In this document: positions 13,601 through 25,968 of the stretch, piece by piece
How the letters are laid out: the number at the start of each line of letters is the position of its first letter
Numbering within the stretch: the stretch's first letter is position 1
Origin: Phytoseiulus persimilis
Taxonomy: Eukaryota; Arthropoda; Arachnida; Mesostigmata; Phytoseiidae
Assembly: GCA_037576195.1 (NCBI GenBank)
Contig: CM075103.1
Span: 10,106,001 to 10,170,000, forward strand
DNA length: 64,000 nt
Reading direction: 5' to 3'
The notes under the pieces: generated by a model
The model's input: only the letters and a program-made list of their open reading frames with translations
What the model was told of the DNA's origin: nothing
Database searches by the model: none
Made by a program: the position numbers and the translations under genes

Positions 13601-16600
13601 GCTGTTAGAGAAGGCTTGAGTTCGGAATAGCTCACTCACAAACCGCTCGATGGTGCGCGCACTCGAGCTCGATGCAACGCGATCGCGATTGATGACAGAA
13701 ACCGAGTGATCACAAGTTCCCAAGGGCTTCGACGATTCTAAAGACCACTCAGTTTCAGCTATTCCAGTCGTCACCTACAATCGTTTCGAGGGCGTCCTCT
13801 CGACTCGAGCGCAGCGTATCTTACGTGGCGCGGGACGAGTGGGATGGCACCCACGCAGCGCTCTTCTACGTGAGGCGTTCCCACGTACCACGTTTGTTTT
13901 TGAGCGTCATTCCTTGGCGCGAAGAGTTTCTCTATGTGTCACGTTGATGACGTCATTTTTACGCTTTCTTCCGACACTCTGCGGACCGCTCGACAGATTG
14001 TAACGGCCTCTTCTCTCGATAACAGTCTTCCGATTGGGGGTGCTTCAATGACGCTGTCATGAGTCCTGATGGCGCCGTATCCTGTGATGATCCCATGACA
14101 TTTCTGACTAAATCAACGTTCGTTTCGTTCTTCGAGTTTCACCGTCAAGAAAGTGCAGCCTCCATTCGGGCCTTGCCCAATGGAACACCAGATTTGGAGG
14201 GGGATACCAGACTCCGGTGTGGAATCCAGCTCGCTGCGCTCGACTTCAGACCAGAACCCGAGATTCAGAATCTCTCAAGGTCGTTCCGTACGCCCGGTGT
14301 CCCTTGGAAGGAGCGGCGCGCAAGCAGACGGATGGAAGCGGGGACGAGCGGCGGCAGCGGCTCATCCGAAGAGAACGTAGGTGGAGATCCTTCAGTGTCT
14401 TTGCTCTCAACGACCTCTTTCGAGGTCGAAGGTTGATGTGCGCGAACGAAGGCGGACGCCGGGTGGAGCACGTAGTTTGCACCTACCGCCTGGGTCGCGG
14501 GAAAGCTCGGATCTCTTACCGCTAGTCGTTGTCGATACCGCTACCGCTTCAATATCGAACTCCCGACTTGTCTCAGAGCCAGGAAAGTCTCGAAGAGAGC
14601 TCAGGCAAGCAGCTCAGCGGATTCAGGCAGGGGATCCCCTATATTCGAAAGCTCCGGCTTTGTGTTCCCGGCCCAGTAAATTTTCACTGGTCGACAAACT
14701 CTCGTGAGGGTGTGACCAGGATCTCCCCAGGACGCGGCTGTTATCCTGGAGCTCGAGCGACATGGATCTGTGTTTTTATAAAGCCGCCGATCCCGATTGT
14801 TTTCCCACCGTTCCGTCACCTTTCAGTTTTTATCAAGGTCCGAGAACGATTTGATCGATGTCATTCACGCGCAGGCGAGAGTTGTATATCTTCGAGAGCA
14901 CGGCAATAAATCGAAGCGGGTCCCACGAAGGCCAGTTCCTCTCGTTCAACGTTGACTCAGCGCACTGTGTGCGGGCAGCGACGACGAGAATATAATGGAC
15001 CGCGAACCGCGCTCAGCGTCCGTAGGACTTCGTATGATTCGTACTCGCGCGTGCGGCAATCATCAGTATTACCATAGCAGCTTCATCACAAACTCACTCT
15101 GTGAACGAATGACTGTTGAGAAAGTTGAATCGCGGCGTTGCTCTACGTGCGATCGCACGAGTTCGAAGCTGAGCAACGTGCTCGTGCAGCATCTAGAAAC
15201 CCTGCATGTCCAACCTCTTGGATATTCTATCGATTCTCCGAACTTCTCTAATGGAGGAAGGAGTGGCTCGATGGAGTTGCATTCTGTTGCAGCCCACCTG
15301 CGACCCTGATCGTCCGGTTCACTCCAAAATGGGCCCACTCGTGTCCTTGTAGCTTCTTGGTTTGCTTTGATATCCCGCGTGTTTGACAATAGGGAGAGGG
15401 AGCAGAATTGGCTCCCCACGATTGGGGTGGGAAGGGGACGGGGCTTGATGCCTCTGGAATCGGATCGCAGGGCCCGTGACAAAGACACCTGAGCTCCGAT
15501 TGACTCAAATTCCGTTGTTCTGATTAGTCACACTTGTGAAAAGTGAGCAAATTGATGATTTGATCCGATCTTCTCATCCAAGGTCTCCTTGTGGGGCCAC
15601 AATGAAGGGTGTGGTTCATTCATGGAAACGATTGAAAGGCTTCATTATTGTAGAGCGTACTACAGGTGTGTCGAGCAGATTTAGTCTCTCCGCTTTACTC
15701 TTCCCCGGAACGTCGACCGCATGCATCCAACCTCGGTGACCCACATAGTTAACTTAAGTGACGTCATCACAACAATCTAACACGAACGGCGTGGCTCCCA
15801 GCGCGTAAACTCTCATAACGCTGAACCGCGCTACGGAATCTGTGGGTCCAGGGCCTTGTTATCCTCCTGGACTCGGAACCGAATCGACCCAACGCGAGCA
15901 ATGAGAAGGACCAGATGAGCGCCGACTTCGTTCCCACGGCATCGTTCATTTCGGGTTCGCGGAGGGCAACGACCAGCGAAATAAGCCGAGAACGATCAGA
16001 GGTTCTTTCGGTACGATCGACCGCGTCCTTGGCACACTTGACGTGCATTAGGCGTTCCAGTCGTCCGGAGCTTTTTTCGGCACTCTACTGACCCATTCCG
16101 TTTCTGTCTGTCGCGCGACGATATGGAAGTCGGATGCCCTGGGTGCCAGGCCCTCAATGGGCTTCTTCAGAGAGAGGTTCAACCTGACCGATGCTGAACC
16201 CAGGAGTCCGGGCATCGGGTTGCGTCGACGACCTGGGGAGTGAGAACAGATCGTATTGTTTGTCCTCGTCCCGACGATGAGTCTATAAAACAGTCTGGCC
16301 CAGACTGCGAAGCAGAATTATATTTACTAGAGTCTCTCAGGTCCAAGCATCATTCTCCGATCTTCCTCACTGATGGCGACAATTTGGTTCTTATCAGCTC
16401 ATGGATATATCGTTGTATGTGGGGAAAGCTCCATAAATAGTGATCCAGTGAGAGGTTAAAATCCTCTCACAGGCAGTAGCTCCCCAATTTGCGACATTTC
16501 TGACCCATCTTGACCTCACTCCTGCGTCCGTCCCTCTGTCCTTCAAGACATACATATTTCGCCTCGGTCTGACCTTAGTTTCGCTTGGCCCTTCTGCATT

Positions 16601-18000
16601 TTCAGCCCCTCCGAACCGTACTTGAGAGTTTCATTCCGCTCTAACCATAGTTTCACCTAGCTCCTACCCTGTTTCGCGGCCGGTTCCGTCTCGTTTGGTC
16701 TGCCTTTCCGACGATCCTTTAGCCTCGTTCTGAGTTTCCTCGATTCCTCAATCATCTAACGAGTTGTTTCGTTTTCATTCCCCCGAGTCCGAATGCATTA
16801 ATCGTTCCTTTCGATAACGACGGCGTTCGTTGCGGTTTCGAGCATTGGGGATTCATGAAGTTCGCTCTCGAGTTTCCAACGGTTTCCCGAGTCGCGGACG
16901 GTGTTGGTTCCGATAATACCCGCCGTTCTCTTCTCCAGAACGCGGACTCCCGGGCTCGCGAGTGGCAACGAGCGGATCGTTCTTTCCGAAAGCCAGCGCA
17001 GAGGAAACCTCGCATTGAACATGAAACGATGACATGAGCGAGAGAGCAAGATGGCGGGAGTGAGGCAAACTGTGGTCAGGCGGATGCGGATCCCCATCCC
17101 CGGAGTCATTCATCCCCAAAACGACCTATGAACATCATGGACCAGCCGACCTTAACCTGATTCTCTAACCGACTATCCGGGACCGGGAAACGTGAACCCG
17201 TGCGAATATTTGTTCAAGTTCCCAGAGCGGAAATTCGGAACCGTTGATCATACTTGGCGCAGGAAACCGAAAACCTCAATCACGGTTTTAATGCCCATCC
17301 CACGCTCGACTGCTAAGAGTGGCTATTCTTCTCGATGATCGAGCCAGCTCAAGAATCGTGGAAGGACTCGTTGGCGGCTTTCGTCTGATGGACACCGAAA
17401 CCACTGGTGACACAAGGGAGCAGTTTCTGATGGAGCCGAGTTTCATTACAGACACGTAGCCGTCGCCCTTTCGATCCGATCTCGTCCTTCCGAAGATATA
17501 CAACGATCCCGATAGTGCCCCATCAGTGCCGCTCTCAGATCCTACAACTACTCTCTTCCGCTTTGGCAATGTAGCGGCAGTCAGTCGTGCAGAGTTCAAT
17601 AGACTCGATCGACTTGCACGACGAATCGTGCGCTCACGAGCGAACACAAACTACCTGAGCAGCCGGGGAACGCTCACTCTAGTTATCTGGGGAAGAGTTA
17701 CCGTCGACCAAACGAGCCCGAACACTGAGAACGAACGACTGCCACTCCACACGGTTCGCGCCGGCGGTTGAATGTTCTTCCTCTTCTGCTCCCATGAGGC
17801 CGCCGTGGTCCACGGAGAACGATCGACAGCGCAGTTTTGACTTTTACTCCCTCGGGCCCCCGCTGGGGCAGAGCCGCGCTCCCTCGTTGGCATTGCCTAC
17901 ACGTAAGGATCGTTCCGACCTGACCAAGGTGGTTGACACGGGCTCGCACGGAGTCGTCTCGAGCTCGTATCGCGAGGTGGTGTAAGGTAAGGAAGCGCAC
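7700..18000. other. Gene-poor stretch, no supported gene
   Basis: Many overlapping open frames of 60-230 codons occur on both strands, none with a recognisable domain. The longest (8207-8902 and 8530-9183, plus strand) overlap each other in different frames, as expected from chance in stop-poor DNA. Two further perfect TGACGTCA palindromes lie at 13948-13955 and 15759-15766. Confidence 0.5.
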
Positions 18001-18014
18001 AGGACCCAGCTCCC

Positions 18015-18300
18015 GGCTGGGCCGGCTCGTTGGCCGTGTGGCATAAACCAACGCCTTGGGTGCCACGCTAAGCTAGCAATCGCGGGTTCGATCCCCGGCC
18101 GGGACAACAAATTTCTTATGTGGTAAAAAGAGGATTTAATTCATATCAGAATTAAATCTGAACCATCTTAAGACCCAAGCCCACCGCCCGCAATGGGATT
18201 TGCGAGGCGATAGGGAGTGTTACTGAAGCAATACCGAAAGGTGATTCCGGGACACTTCTGAGGGCTGGCTGAGAGGTTCAGCCGGAAAAACAAAAACAAA
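18015..18300 (+). mobile_element. tRNA-derived SINE, copy A, with 14-bp target duplications
   Basis: A tRNA-like head carries an A-box-like TGGCCGTGTGG and a B box GGTTCGATCCC about 50 bases further on. It is followed by a unique body, a stem-loop (GGCTGA, loop, TCAGCC) and an A-rich tail of AAAAACAAAAAC type. The insertion is bracketed by perfect 14-bp direct repeats AGGACCCAGCTCCC at 18001-18014 and 18301-18314, which fixes both ends. Copies with the same head, body and stem-loop are at 45385-45656 (plus) and 60839-61133 (minus). A retroposed SINE mobilised by an unknown LINE is the straightforward reading. Confidence 0.92.
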
Positions 18301-18314
18301 AGGACCCAGCTCCC

Positions 18315-20380
18315 ACCGTCTCTCCTTGCCTTTGGTTGCCTGCCATCGGGGTCCTGAGAATATCCCGACTTTGTTCGGCTCTCGTCAAAATTCCTGAAAC
18401 TCCTCTACCTGCCCAAGCTGGAGTGCTGGATTTTAATGAGTGAGATTTTCTCGTGAATCTGTCATCTACGGTGAACCCCCAATGGAGACTAGAGCTCCGA
18501 GCACTTTGGATGTCTCTGTCGGGGGACTTTCGACAGTGAAGAGTTCCTAAGGGACTACAGGAATTTGAACAGGGACTCCGATTATTCGAGATTACTTCAC
18601 AGACACTTCCAAGCAGAACAGGACAGTAGCAGTGGCAATTGTATGCCAATCGCTTGACGGAACCGATTCTAAGATGGTCTGTCCGACGTACTCATCTCAA
18701 TCATATCGAGCACCTAGCTTCAGCGCTGGAAACTTCTACGAAACAGGTGCTCACTCAGAAAGCAGTTCCAAAAGTATCATGTGAGAATCACACTCACGCG
18801 GCGGCTCTGTTGCTTTTCTTAGGTATCTCCGTGTGATTTACCATAGATCTCTAGTCATCGAGGTGCCCGTCTTTATTGTATGAGCGTCTAGCGCACGGTG
18901 ACGAGTTGAACACTTGCTGATGCTCTTGAAGCCGTAAGGTGTTCAGATAAGCTCAGCAATGCTCGCGAGCTCGTGAACTCCGCCCAGATCCATCGTATTC
19001 AAATGGAACTTCGACACTCATTCACACCAAAAAAAAATCGGAGATCATATCATGAGTGAGCTCAGATCTCCAGAGAGCTTCTGGAAACTACGATTTTCGC
19101 GAGAGCTTCCAATACGATCAAGTTCTCTGGAACCGTCTGTTTTTTTTTTGAGCTCGCTGTGGGCCCCAACGGGGATGAGCTTCGATCACGTGTATTCGGT
19201 GTGAATAAGAATACAAAGAAGTATGGCTTCATTCAGCTCGAATCCAATTCGGTCGAATTCCCAATAGATGGACCGGCGATGAGTTCCAAAATCTCCACGT
19301 CAACTCTAAACTGTTCTTCCGGAATCCACAACCGTGTCTAGTGTTGGCCCTTTCTGCCACGTATGAGGATGAGATATACTAAATAACAGATAACTCCTCG
19401 CGACCGCCCATACCGATGGATACGTGATCGTTGCGGCTTACTGAAGAAACAATAACTTTCCTTGGATTCCTTCTTCCATGATTCATCTCACTGAAAACCG
19501 ATCAACCCTCCTTGTGTATCTGTGTCGACTCCTCGGGCGTCATCGTACGGTTGGAGAATCAACCGAGAAATTTCCTTAGAAATATCATCGAACCTTGTAT
19601 TGGAATCAGCCAGGAGGGCTCAAAGATGGTGGACATGGGAAGATGAGTCGTCGTCGTTGCGATCCGTCTCACCATTCGACACGCTCGTAAATTGCAAGAA
19701 TTTTCGTCTCGCGATGTTCTGCTTCATCGATCCAACCCGGCCTGAAGATCACAGGTCGCGTATTTCGGTCTGATCGAGGGCAGACCAGTTCCTTCGCGTC
19801 GCAAACTGACTTCGTTTCATACCAAGAGCGAGAGTTATGCGAGAGATCTCGTTGAGCGAGTTCAGATTGGTGGGGCCATCCCTCAAAGAAGAAAGAAATC
19901 GATGGGGAACGCTTGCAATGGAGAGTTCCTGCTTCTTCCTCAAAAGTCCTCACCAGGTGCAATCATTGGAGAGAGCACCATCGTAGAGGCGCTTATTCTT
20001 GGCGGAATTAGGGTACTTGCGAGATTCCCTCAGCATGATCAGGAATGTATGCCTTCCCGCAACACTGTACTCGCTTCAAGTTCGTTAGCTTCCAGGCCTC
20101 GACGACGTATGGAGTCCTCACAGATCGATACATTTTCGTGATCAGCTTCGGCACAACGAACCGATCGTGATAACCCCGAACGGCCAGAAGGTTCCGGAAT
20201 CAGGTAGTGTGATAACGCGAAGTTCGGTCACTTTGTCGTACCACATCCAGTTCTACGAAAGGCTTCTCTCGGACCACAACAATAGCCTTCTCATAGGCCA
20301 ATCATAAGTCAAAAGCCTTTCGACGCTGTCAGCGGATTAGGTCGAGATGAGAATCTTATCCTTCCCCTGAGGATTATTCG
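18315..20380. other. Intergenic stretch upstream of the carboxypeptidase gene
   Basis: No gene is supported. An A run near 19028 and a T run of 10 near 19141 bracket about 100 bases with short inverted fragments. The distal promoter of the carboxypeptidase gene probably lies in the last few hundred bases. Confidence 0.5.
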
Positions 20381-20385
20381 AGACT

Positions 20386-20391
20386 TATAAG
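20386..20391 (+). promoter_or_regulatory. TATA box of carboxypeptidase gene
   Basis: TATAAG lies 29 bases before the first in-frame ATG (20415) and 44 before the second (20430). A start of transcription 25-30 bases downstream would fall at about 20412-20416, which favours translation from 20430. Confidence 0.55.
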
Positions 20392-20414
20392 AGGCGAACG
20401 GCGTTTCAAATGCG

Positions 20415-21978
20415 ATGCAGGTCCTGGCAATGCGTTCTGTTTTGTTGCTCGCAGCGGTTTCAGCGGCCTTCGGTGTGCCGTTGGAAGGCCCGAAAAGGTT
20501 CACCGGTCACAGGCTTGTTTCGGCCGAGGGGCTCTCGACAAAGTCCTTCCGCGCGGCCGAGCAGCTCGGAAACCAAGGCCTCTTGGATCTGTGGTCGCAT
20601 GGAGCCGCCCGGGGAGCCCCCATATTATTTTCAGTGGCTCCTGAGCACTTCGCCAGAGTGAAGAGCGAGTTCGCGAAACTCGGGTCGAAGCTCAAAGTGC
20701 TCGAATCGAACATCCAGAAGCTCATCGATGAGGACCGAACCGTTTCCTCGTACTCGACCTACGCTATCGGGAGACCAATCAACTTCAACCAGTTCGAAAC
20801 GTACGAGCAGATCGTCGCCTCGCTCAACTACTATAGCAAGTATACGAAAGTTTTGCCCACCGTGCGAATCTTCAATATCGGACCGACTGCAGAAAACCGC
20901 AACATCTATGGAATCCGAATTTCCAACTCGACCTCGGACAAACCCGTGATTTTCATGGAGTGCGGAATCCACGCCAGAGAATGGGCCGCGACGTCGACCT
21001 GTCTGTACATCATCGACCGACTCATCACAAGCTCGCACCTCTATAAGGATCTCCTCGACAAGTAAGTTCACCCTAACGAATCACTCCCCAGCTCTCTCAC
21101 TTGAGCTCCTCTCGACTGATAACTTCGACCGCTGAATGAACACACAACGGCTCCCCAGGAATGAACTCCGAGACCTCTACTCTGGCATCCGTTGCAGACC
21201 CGTTATCCCTAATCTCGGTTCTCCTTGCAGGTACGAGTTCCACATCATCCCGTCCGTCAACCCTGACGGTTATGTGTACACACACACCACCAACCGTTTG
21301 TGGCGCAAAAATCGCTCAAGACAAGACCGAGGCTGCTACGGCGTGGATCTCAACCGGAACTTCAAGGCTGGGCCGCACTGTGGTGTCGGAACCAGCAACG
21401 ACTCCTGCTCGGACATCTTCTGCGGAAGAGCGCCCTTCTCCGAGCCTGAAACGGCTGCTCTTGATAGATATGTCAAGAAGCTCCGAAGCAGAATCGACTA
21501 TTACGTCTCGCTACACGCGTTCGGTCAGATGTGGATGTTCCCGTTCGCTTACACCAAGAAGGAATGTTCGCACCACGACGACCTCCTACGCAGGGCCAAG
21601 ATAGGCGTCGACGCTATGACGTAAGTCGTGGTTGGAAGTCTAGCGCAATCAGTTCTCACACTTGAGTTCATTGAGAGACTCTATTTCGATTCAGCATGCT
21701 CATTCCGATTATAAGAGTTCTCTGACTCGCGTTGCAGGGATGAGTTCGGGGAGTCCAAGTGGCGTTACGGTCCGACCGCGACAACTATATATGAGGTTAC
21801 TGGAGGCTCGATTGATTGGGCTTACGAGACTCGGAACATCACGAAGTCGTTCGTCCTGGAACTTCCACCAGAAAACGAGTATGGTTTGGGAGCACGCGGT
21901 TTCCTCCTCGACAAGAGATCGATCCGATACGTCGGGAAGAAAACGTTCAATGGTTTGGAGGCCATGTGGCTCTCGTAA
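20415..21978 (+). CDS. Zinc carboxypeptidase, M14 A/B family, secreted zymogen
   Basis: Three exons (20415-21061, 21231-21620, 21738-21978) with GTAAGT donors and CAG acceptors give 425 residues, typical of digestive procarboxypeptidases. A signal peptide opens the protein. The ATG at 20430 gives the cleaner one (MRSVLLLAAVSA) and better suits the TATA box; the one at 20415 is also in frame. A propeptide of about 100 residues follows, then the catalytic domain. Zinc ligands are His186 and Glu189 in HAREW and the later His in SLHAFGQ. The catalytic Glu is in FVLELPP. NPDGY and DLNRNF line the substrate pocket. GGSIDWAY carries Ile at the specificity position, as in A-type enzymes, so hydrophobic C-terminal residues are the inferred substrate. 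It probably acts in the gut lumen. AATAAA follows at 21995-22000. Confidence 0.95.
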
Positions 21979-21994
21979 ATTACGAATCGTTCGC

Positions 21995-22000
21995 AATAAA
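21995..22000 (+). promoter_or_regulatory. Polyadenylation signal of carboxypeptidase gene
   Basis: AATAAA lies 17 bases after the TAA stop codon. It is the first canonical hexamer downstream of the gene. Confidence 0.6.
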
Positions 22001-22085
22001 TCAATTCACCGTCGTGAAATTGATAGTTCGGAGCCGTAAGATTCAATCGGGTGAAGCAGGTTTCTCAAAAGAATAACCTCCGCAG

Positions 22086-22105
22086 CCCAGAACACGTGTT
22101 CTGGG
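22086..22105. promoter_or_regulatory. Perfect 20-bp palindrome with E-box core
   Basis: CCCAGAACACGTGTTCTGGG is exactly self-complementary. It contains CACGTG at its centre and AGAACA/TGTTCT half-sites two bases apart. It lies about 110 bases past the carboxypeptidase stop and 370 bases beyond the end of the convergent gene, so it could be a protein-binding site or form a hairpin in either transcript. Its function is unknown. Confidence 0.45.
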
Positions 22106-22478
22106 AGTTCGACTCGTTGATCATGATTGCATTTCGAAACTCTTGATACGGCATCGACAGCGAATATATTCCAGTTTCCTTCTCTCATTCTAGCAAGGAG
22201 TTGTCACGAATGGAGTTCGTATATATGTACAAATTTATTATGGTTGAATAAGCTTCACGGGTTAGAAAAAGAGGAGAATTGCACAGCCAGCTCACAAACC
22301 GGATCAGAGCTGTCGTGAACCTGGTTCTGTATAAAACGATGATGAATGAATATCCATCCCTATTTACAAAGCTGTCACTGGCGTTCCGACGACGTGCTGC
22401 GAGAGTTAGCTCCTGAGCGCCAGGTTCCTCGTCATCTTTCAACGCGTCATAAACGCTATCCAATGATCTGAACTTGTA

Positions 22479-25400
22479 TCAAGCATGGAACCTCTGGAGC
22501 GACAGGATGAGGGTGAACATGATGATCAGCAAACTCATTCCGATCCGGACGTCGGTCGCTGAGTTAAATATGGCTGCCTGGTCCGAAATCTGTGCGTACG
22601 GGTCTGTTCCATCGTCGAAGTACATGGGACAATCATCGTCTGGAAACAGCATGATGGATGAGAGCATGTTGATTAAAGTAACATGGTGTCTTCAAGTATT
22701 TCGATCAGCCAGATGAGTCTGAGGAACTCACGTTCTCTTTCGTATTCGACCATATCGAGCGCCACCTGGGCTCCTTCCCTCGAACTGATGGAAACCACAT
22801 CTTGCTTCACATGGCAGAAAGCTCCGACACTCAACGACATTAATACTCGATTCAAATCCGCACGTTGGTAAACCCAACAGCGATATTTGCTGTAGGCGTC
22901 CTCCTCCTCGTAGGTGATGAGATAGCTCTTGAGATTTTCTCGCCAAAACCCGATGCATTTCAGCGTGTGATCGGGTTCTGAATAAATGTCGACGGGTCTG
23001 CCAAAATGATCGACTGATACGCAGTAGTCCGCATCAATACTGATGATCCTCTGATCCCTATCGCAAACTGAGAAATCTGGAGAGAGGATGAGAGACTAGG
23101 CTGAAACTTCCCAAATCTGGATTTCGTTGGGCTGCGATAGAAGTGGATTGTAACTTTTGCCCGACCCTCGATATCAAAATCATATATCATACCTGATATG
23201 TTCTCTTTGCAATACACATTCGGACGTGGCATTTGTGTGACGCCTCCCCGAATCCTGGTCTCGAAAAGTATATCCCCGGTCTGAATAAATTTGAACTTGC
23301 CAGCGACAGGACACTTCATGCTCACAGGAGTTTTCATGACGAAAATGTCGTATCTGAGAAGAATAGAACTCATTTTCAGTGACACGCGTAGTGCAAACCG
23401 GAATCGGGTGTTCTGGGGAATCGAGTTTCGTCCAAGCAAACTGCAGTAGAGCCGAAGCTGAAACTTCTTCCGAAGAGCAACCAACCTCCACTCCTGTTTC
23501 GATTTGAACATCGTCCACGAGCACACAGTCGAAAATACGGGATCTCGGAGCTCCTTCCCTTTCCGATAGCGAATAATCGAGTGGTGTCGAGGCACGAAGT
23601 CGAAACACACGTAATCTCGCTGACTGAAAACGAGTAAGTTGGATGCGTCATAAGCGGTGATTAGCTTGGATGGGCATCTGGAACCCGACTGAGAAACTTC
23701 GGGCGTGAACTTGGTTCTCAACTGACTCGTTCAGGATACTGATCGCTGGATCGAAATTTCTATCGGAACAGTGCTCGGAACACGTGAGACGAAGAAGCAT
23801 GAGATGAGCAACAGACAGGGCAGAAAGCGTCTTACCATCCATTGATTCCGTGACGAGCCATCATGTACCGGTTGTTACGTTTCTCGACACAGACGTAGAT
23901 TTGCTCCTTGATTCTCCCGGTATCCGGCTTCCATCTTTCAATGATGTGAGTTCGGTTGATGGTGACGTCGGCATCGAAGTTTGCCGTGTTTATCCACATA
24001 CCGGTGAAATTATCCGGTAACTTACAGCGGGGCTCCATGATTTCCGTTTTCACTTGAATTGCAAGCAAAATATCAGACTGTAGATTCATTGTACACCGTT
24101 GATGAATCTGGAACCCGGTTCGAGGAATGCTAATGACGCGAAGTAGTTATGGATGGACCTTCACCTTGTTCCATGTGGTATCTCGAAGGAGCATCTTGAG
24201 GATTCTTGAGAACATTACACTCTGGAGTTATGGAAGCGCCGAGGAAAGTGTCGTCGTCACGATTTGCGAGGAAGCATCGGTATTTTTCGTCGATACGCGA
24301 CTCTCGAGAGTTGACCACAGCGAAGTAGTGGTTTTTGCCGATATACCAATCGCCCAAGCACTTGAATTGGACCTCTGAGAAGAGAGATCATTTTGGGTTC
24401 CAGATATGCTGCGGAAGGACTGCATCGTCGTTCTCTTTGTCGATCCCCCTCGAATGATGGCATCCGCTTGAGATTCGAGATTACCTCCGTCTTCCGTGTC
24501 CTCCATGCCCTCGCATTTACGGTAGTTCACTTGGAATTGCTGGTTGTCGATGAAGAACTGACTGCCAGGCACCTGACAGGCCGTTATGTTCGCATCTGGG
24601 TGTTTGCACTCTCCAGAGAATTTGTAGGTGTTCTTGTAGGCGAATTTCCACACTCCTTCCATCGAAGATCGACAGTTCTTAGGCGTAGGATTCGTTGCTG
24701 AAAAGATTGGTCCGAGTCAGAAAACGCTGCCAAGACTACCGTCGCCCCGTGACGATGCGAGTGTCTCCCGTTCCTTACGAAGTCAATATTCACTCACAAA
24801 ACAATGTGATCTGCTCCATGTTGACGTCAAGACTCCTACAAACGGTCGACATATCAGGACGCTCCGACGGATTAATGTTGACGCAGGTAGCTGTGAGAGT
24901 GATTTCATATTATTAGCTGATATCAGAGAGGCCGAACGTGGGTGTGACCCTCAGTGATCAACTCACTTGAGATTTTGTCTATGACGTTTAGCGTTCTCAC
25001 GAACATCCTTGTGCAATAGTAGCATGGCCTGGAGGGAAAGAAAACTAATTCAGCTGAACACTGAATATGCTGAGCATGCGCCTTCAGCCAGCGAGGAGAA
25101 CCAAGACGATCGGAAAATTATGCCGCAAGCGTCGGGTAGAGAACTTTTTCGAGAGCTCGAACTCACACCGGCGTATCCGTTCGTTGAAGGATGAATGTGA
25201 AGTTATCATTGTTGTAAATTGACAACGTGATACATCGGGTATCGATGATCAGATTCCGCTGAGTATTCTGATCGTAGGAATTGAATTTGACGGACTCCTG
25301 TGGAACGACGATGATTTCTAGATGGGAAGCGAATCATATCGGCTCGATTGTATTCACGATGGAGGTTGTATGCGAAGCTTCTCATATGAGGAAACCACCC

Positions 25401-25968
25401 ACGTACAGCCTCAATTGTGGTGAATGTGTCGTCTCCGTGCTCCCTTGAGTACCATTCTCCTCGAAGCGTAAGTGAAATGTTGCACCTCGGGTCGAAGTCG
25501 TAACCCCCTCCCAGATAGACCTGCGCGTGGCTGGCGCTCGTTGCCACTGAAAGCGCGAAATGAAGAACTGGTTTTCAGGTGACTTCAGCTTCAAAGCCCT
25601 CGAGAATGAGTCTTCTCAATCTTCCACCCTCCAAAGATTGCTGTGACTCCTGCCAAGATCCGTTCCTAGCCGAAACCTGGTCCTGTATTCCGGCGTCTCT
25701 GTGTCCCGCTCATTTCGAAACGTGACAGCTCACGCACAGTGCGATGACTCGATTTCGGAGCGGAAAACATAGATTTGTATCGGGACGGACCTATATCCTG
25801 GGGGGACCCGAGAACGATCGGTTGTACAGGATATTTCCTCAACTCATTTTCCACCGAATGGGAACGACAGCAGAGTCTCAGAGTTCTCATCGTCTTGGAA
25901 TGTCTCGTCTACGTCGGAATCTTTTCGAAGCCGAACTTACCCAGCAGGATCAGACACAACTTCTCCAT
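22479..25968 (-). CDS. Secreted, probably membrane-anchored two-repeat cysteine-rich protein (DUF7042-7045-like)
   Basis: I could splice twelve exons with closing phases into 637 residues: 25968-25941, 25546-25403, 25317-25167, 25028-24967, 24890-24798, 24697-24485, 24374-24165, 24052-23836, 23623-23486, 23353-23193, 23067-22732 and 22639-22479. A 17-residue signal peptide (MEKLCLILLVATSASHA) is split by intron 1, which is why the start is at 25968. The protein has two similar halves (about 18-300 and 301-600). Each has a Cys-containing W segment (GEWYS / TGMWIN), an STVC block, a Cys block (VWKFAYKN / CPVAGKFKF) and a block with CLGDWYIGKNHY or CIGFWRENLKSY. The C terminus is hydrophobic (MSLLIIMFTLIL) with almost nothing after it, suggesting a GPI signal or a membrane anchor. 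The pattern resembles arthropod proteins carrying DUF7042-7045 domains; their function is unknown to me. Confidence 0.8.

Noticed and set aside
18024-18110. Genuine tRNA gene at the SINE head
   Set aside because: It has A- and B-box matches but no good anticodon arm. It continues directly into the SINE body and is bounded by target duplications, so it is a tRNA-derived retroposon.
20631-21071. Minus-strand frame of 146 codons inside the carboxypeptidase gene
   Set aside because: Antisense shadow of exon 1.
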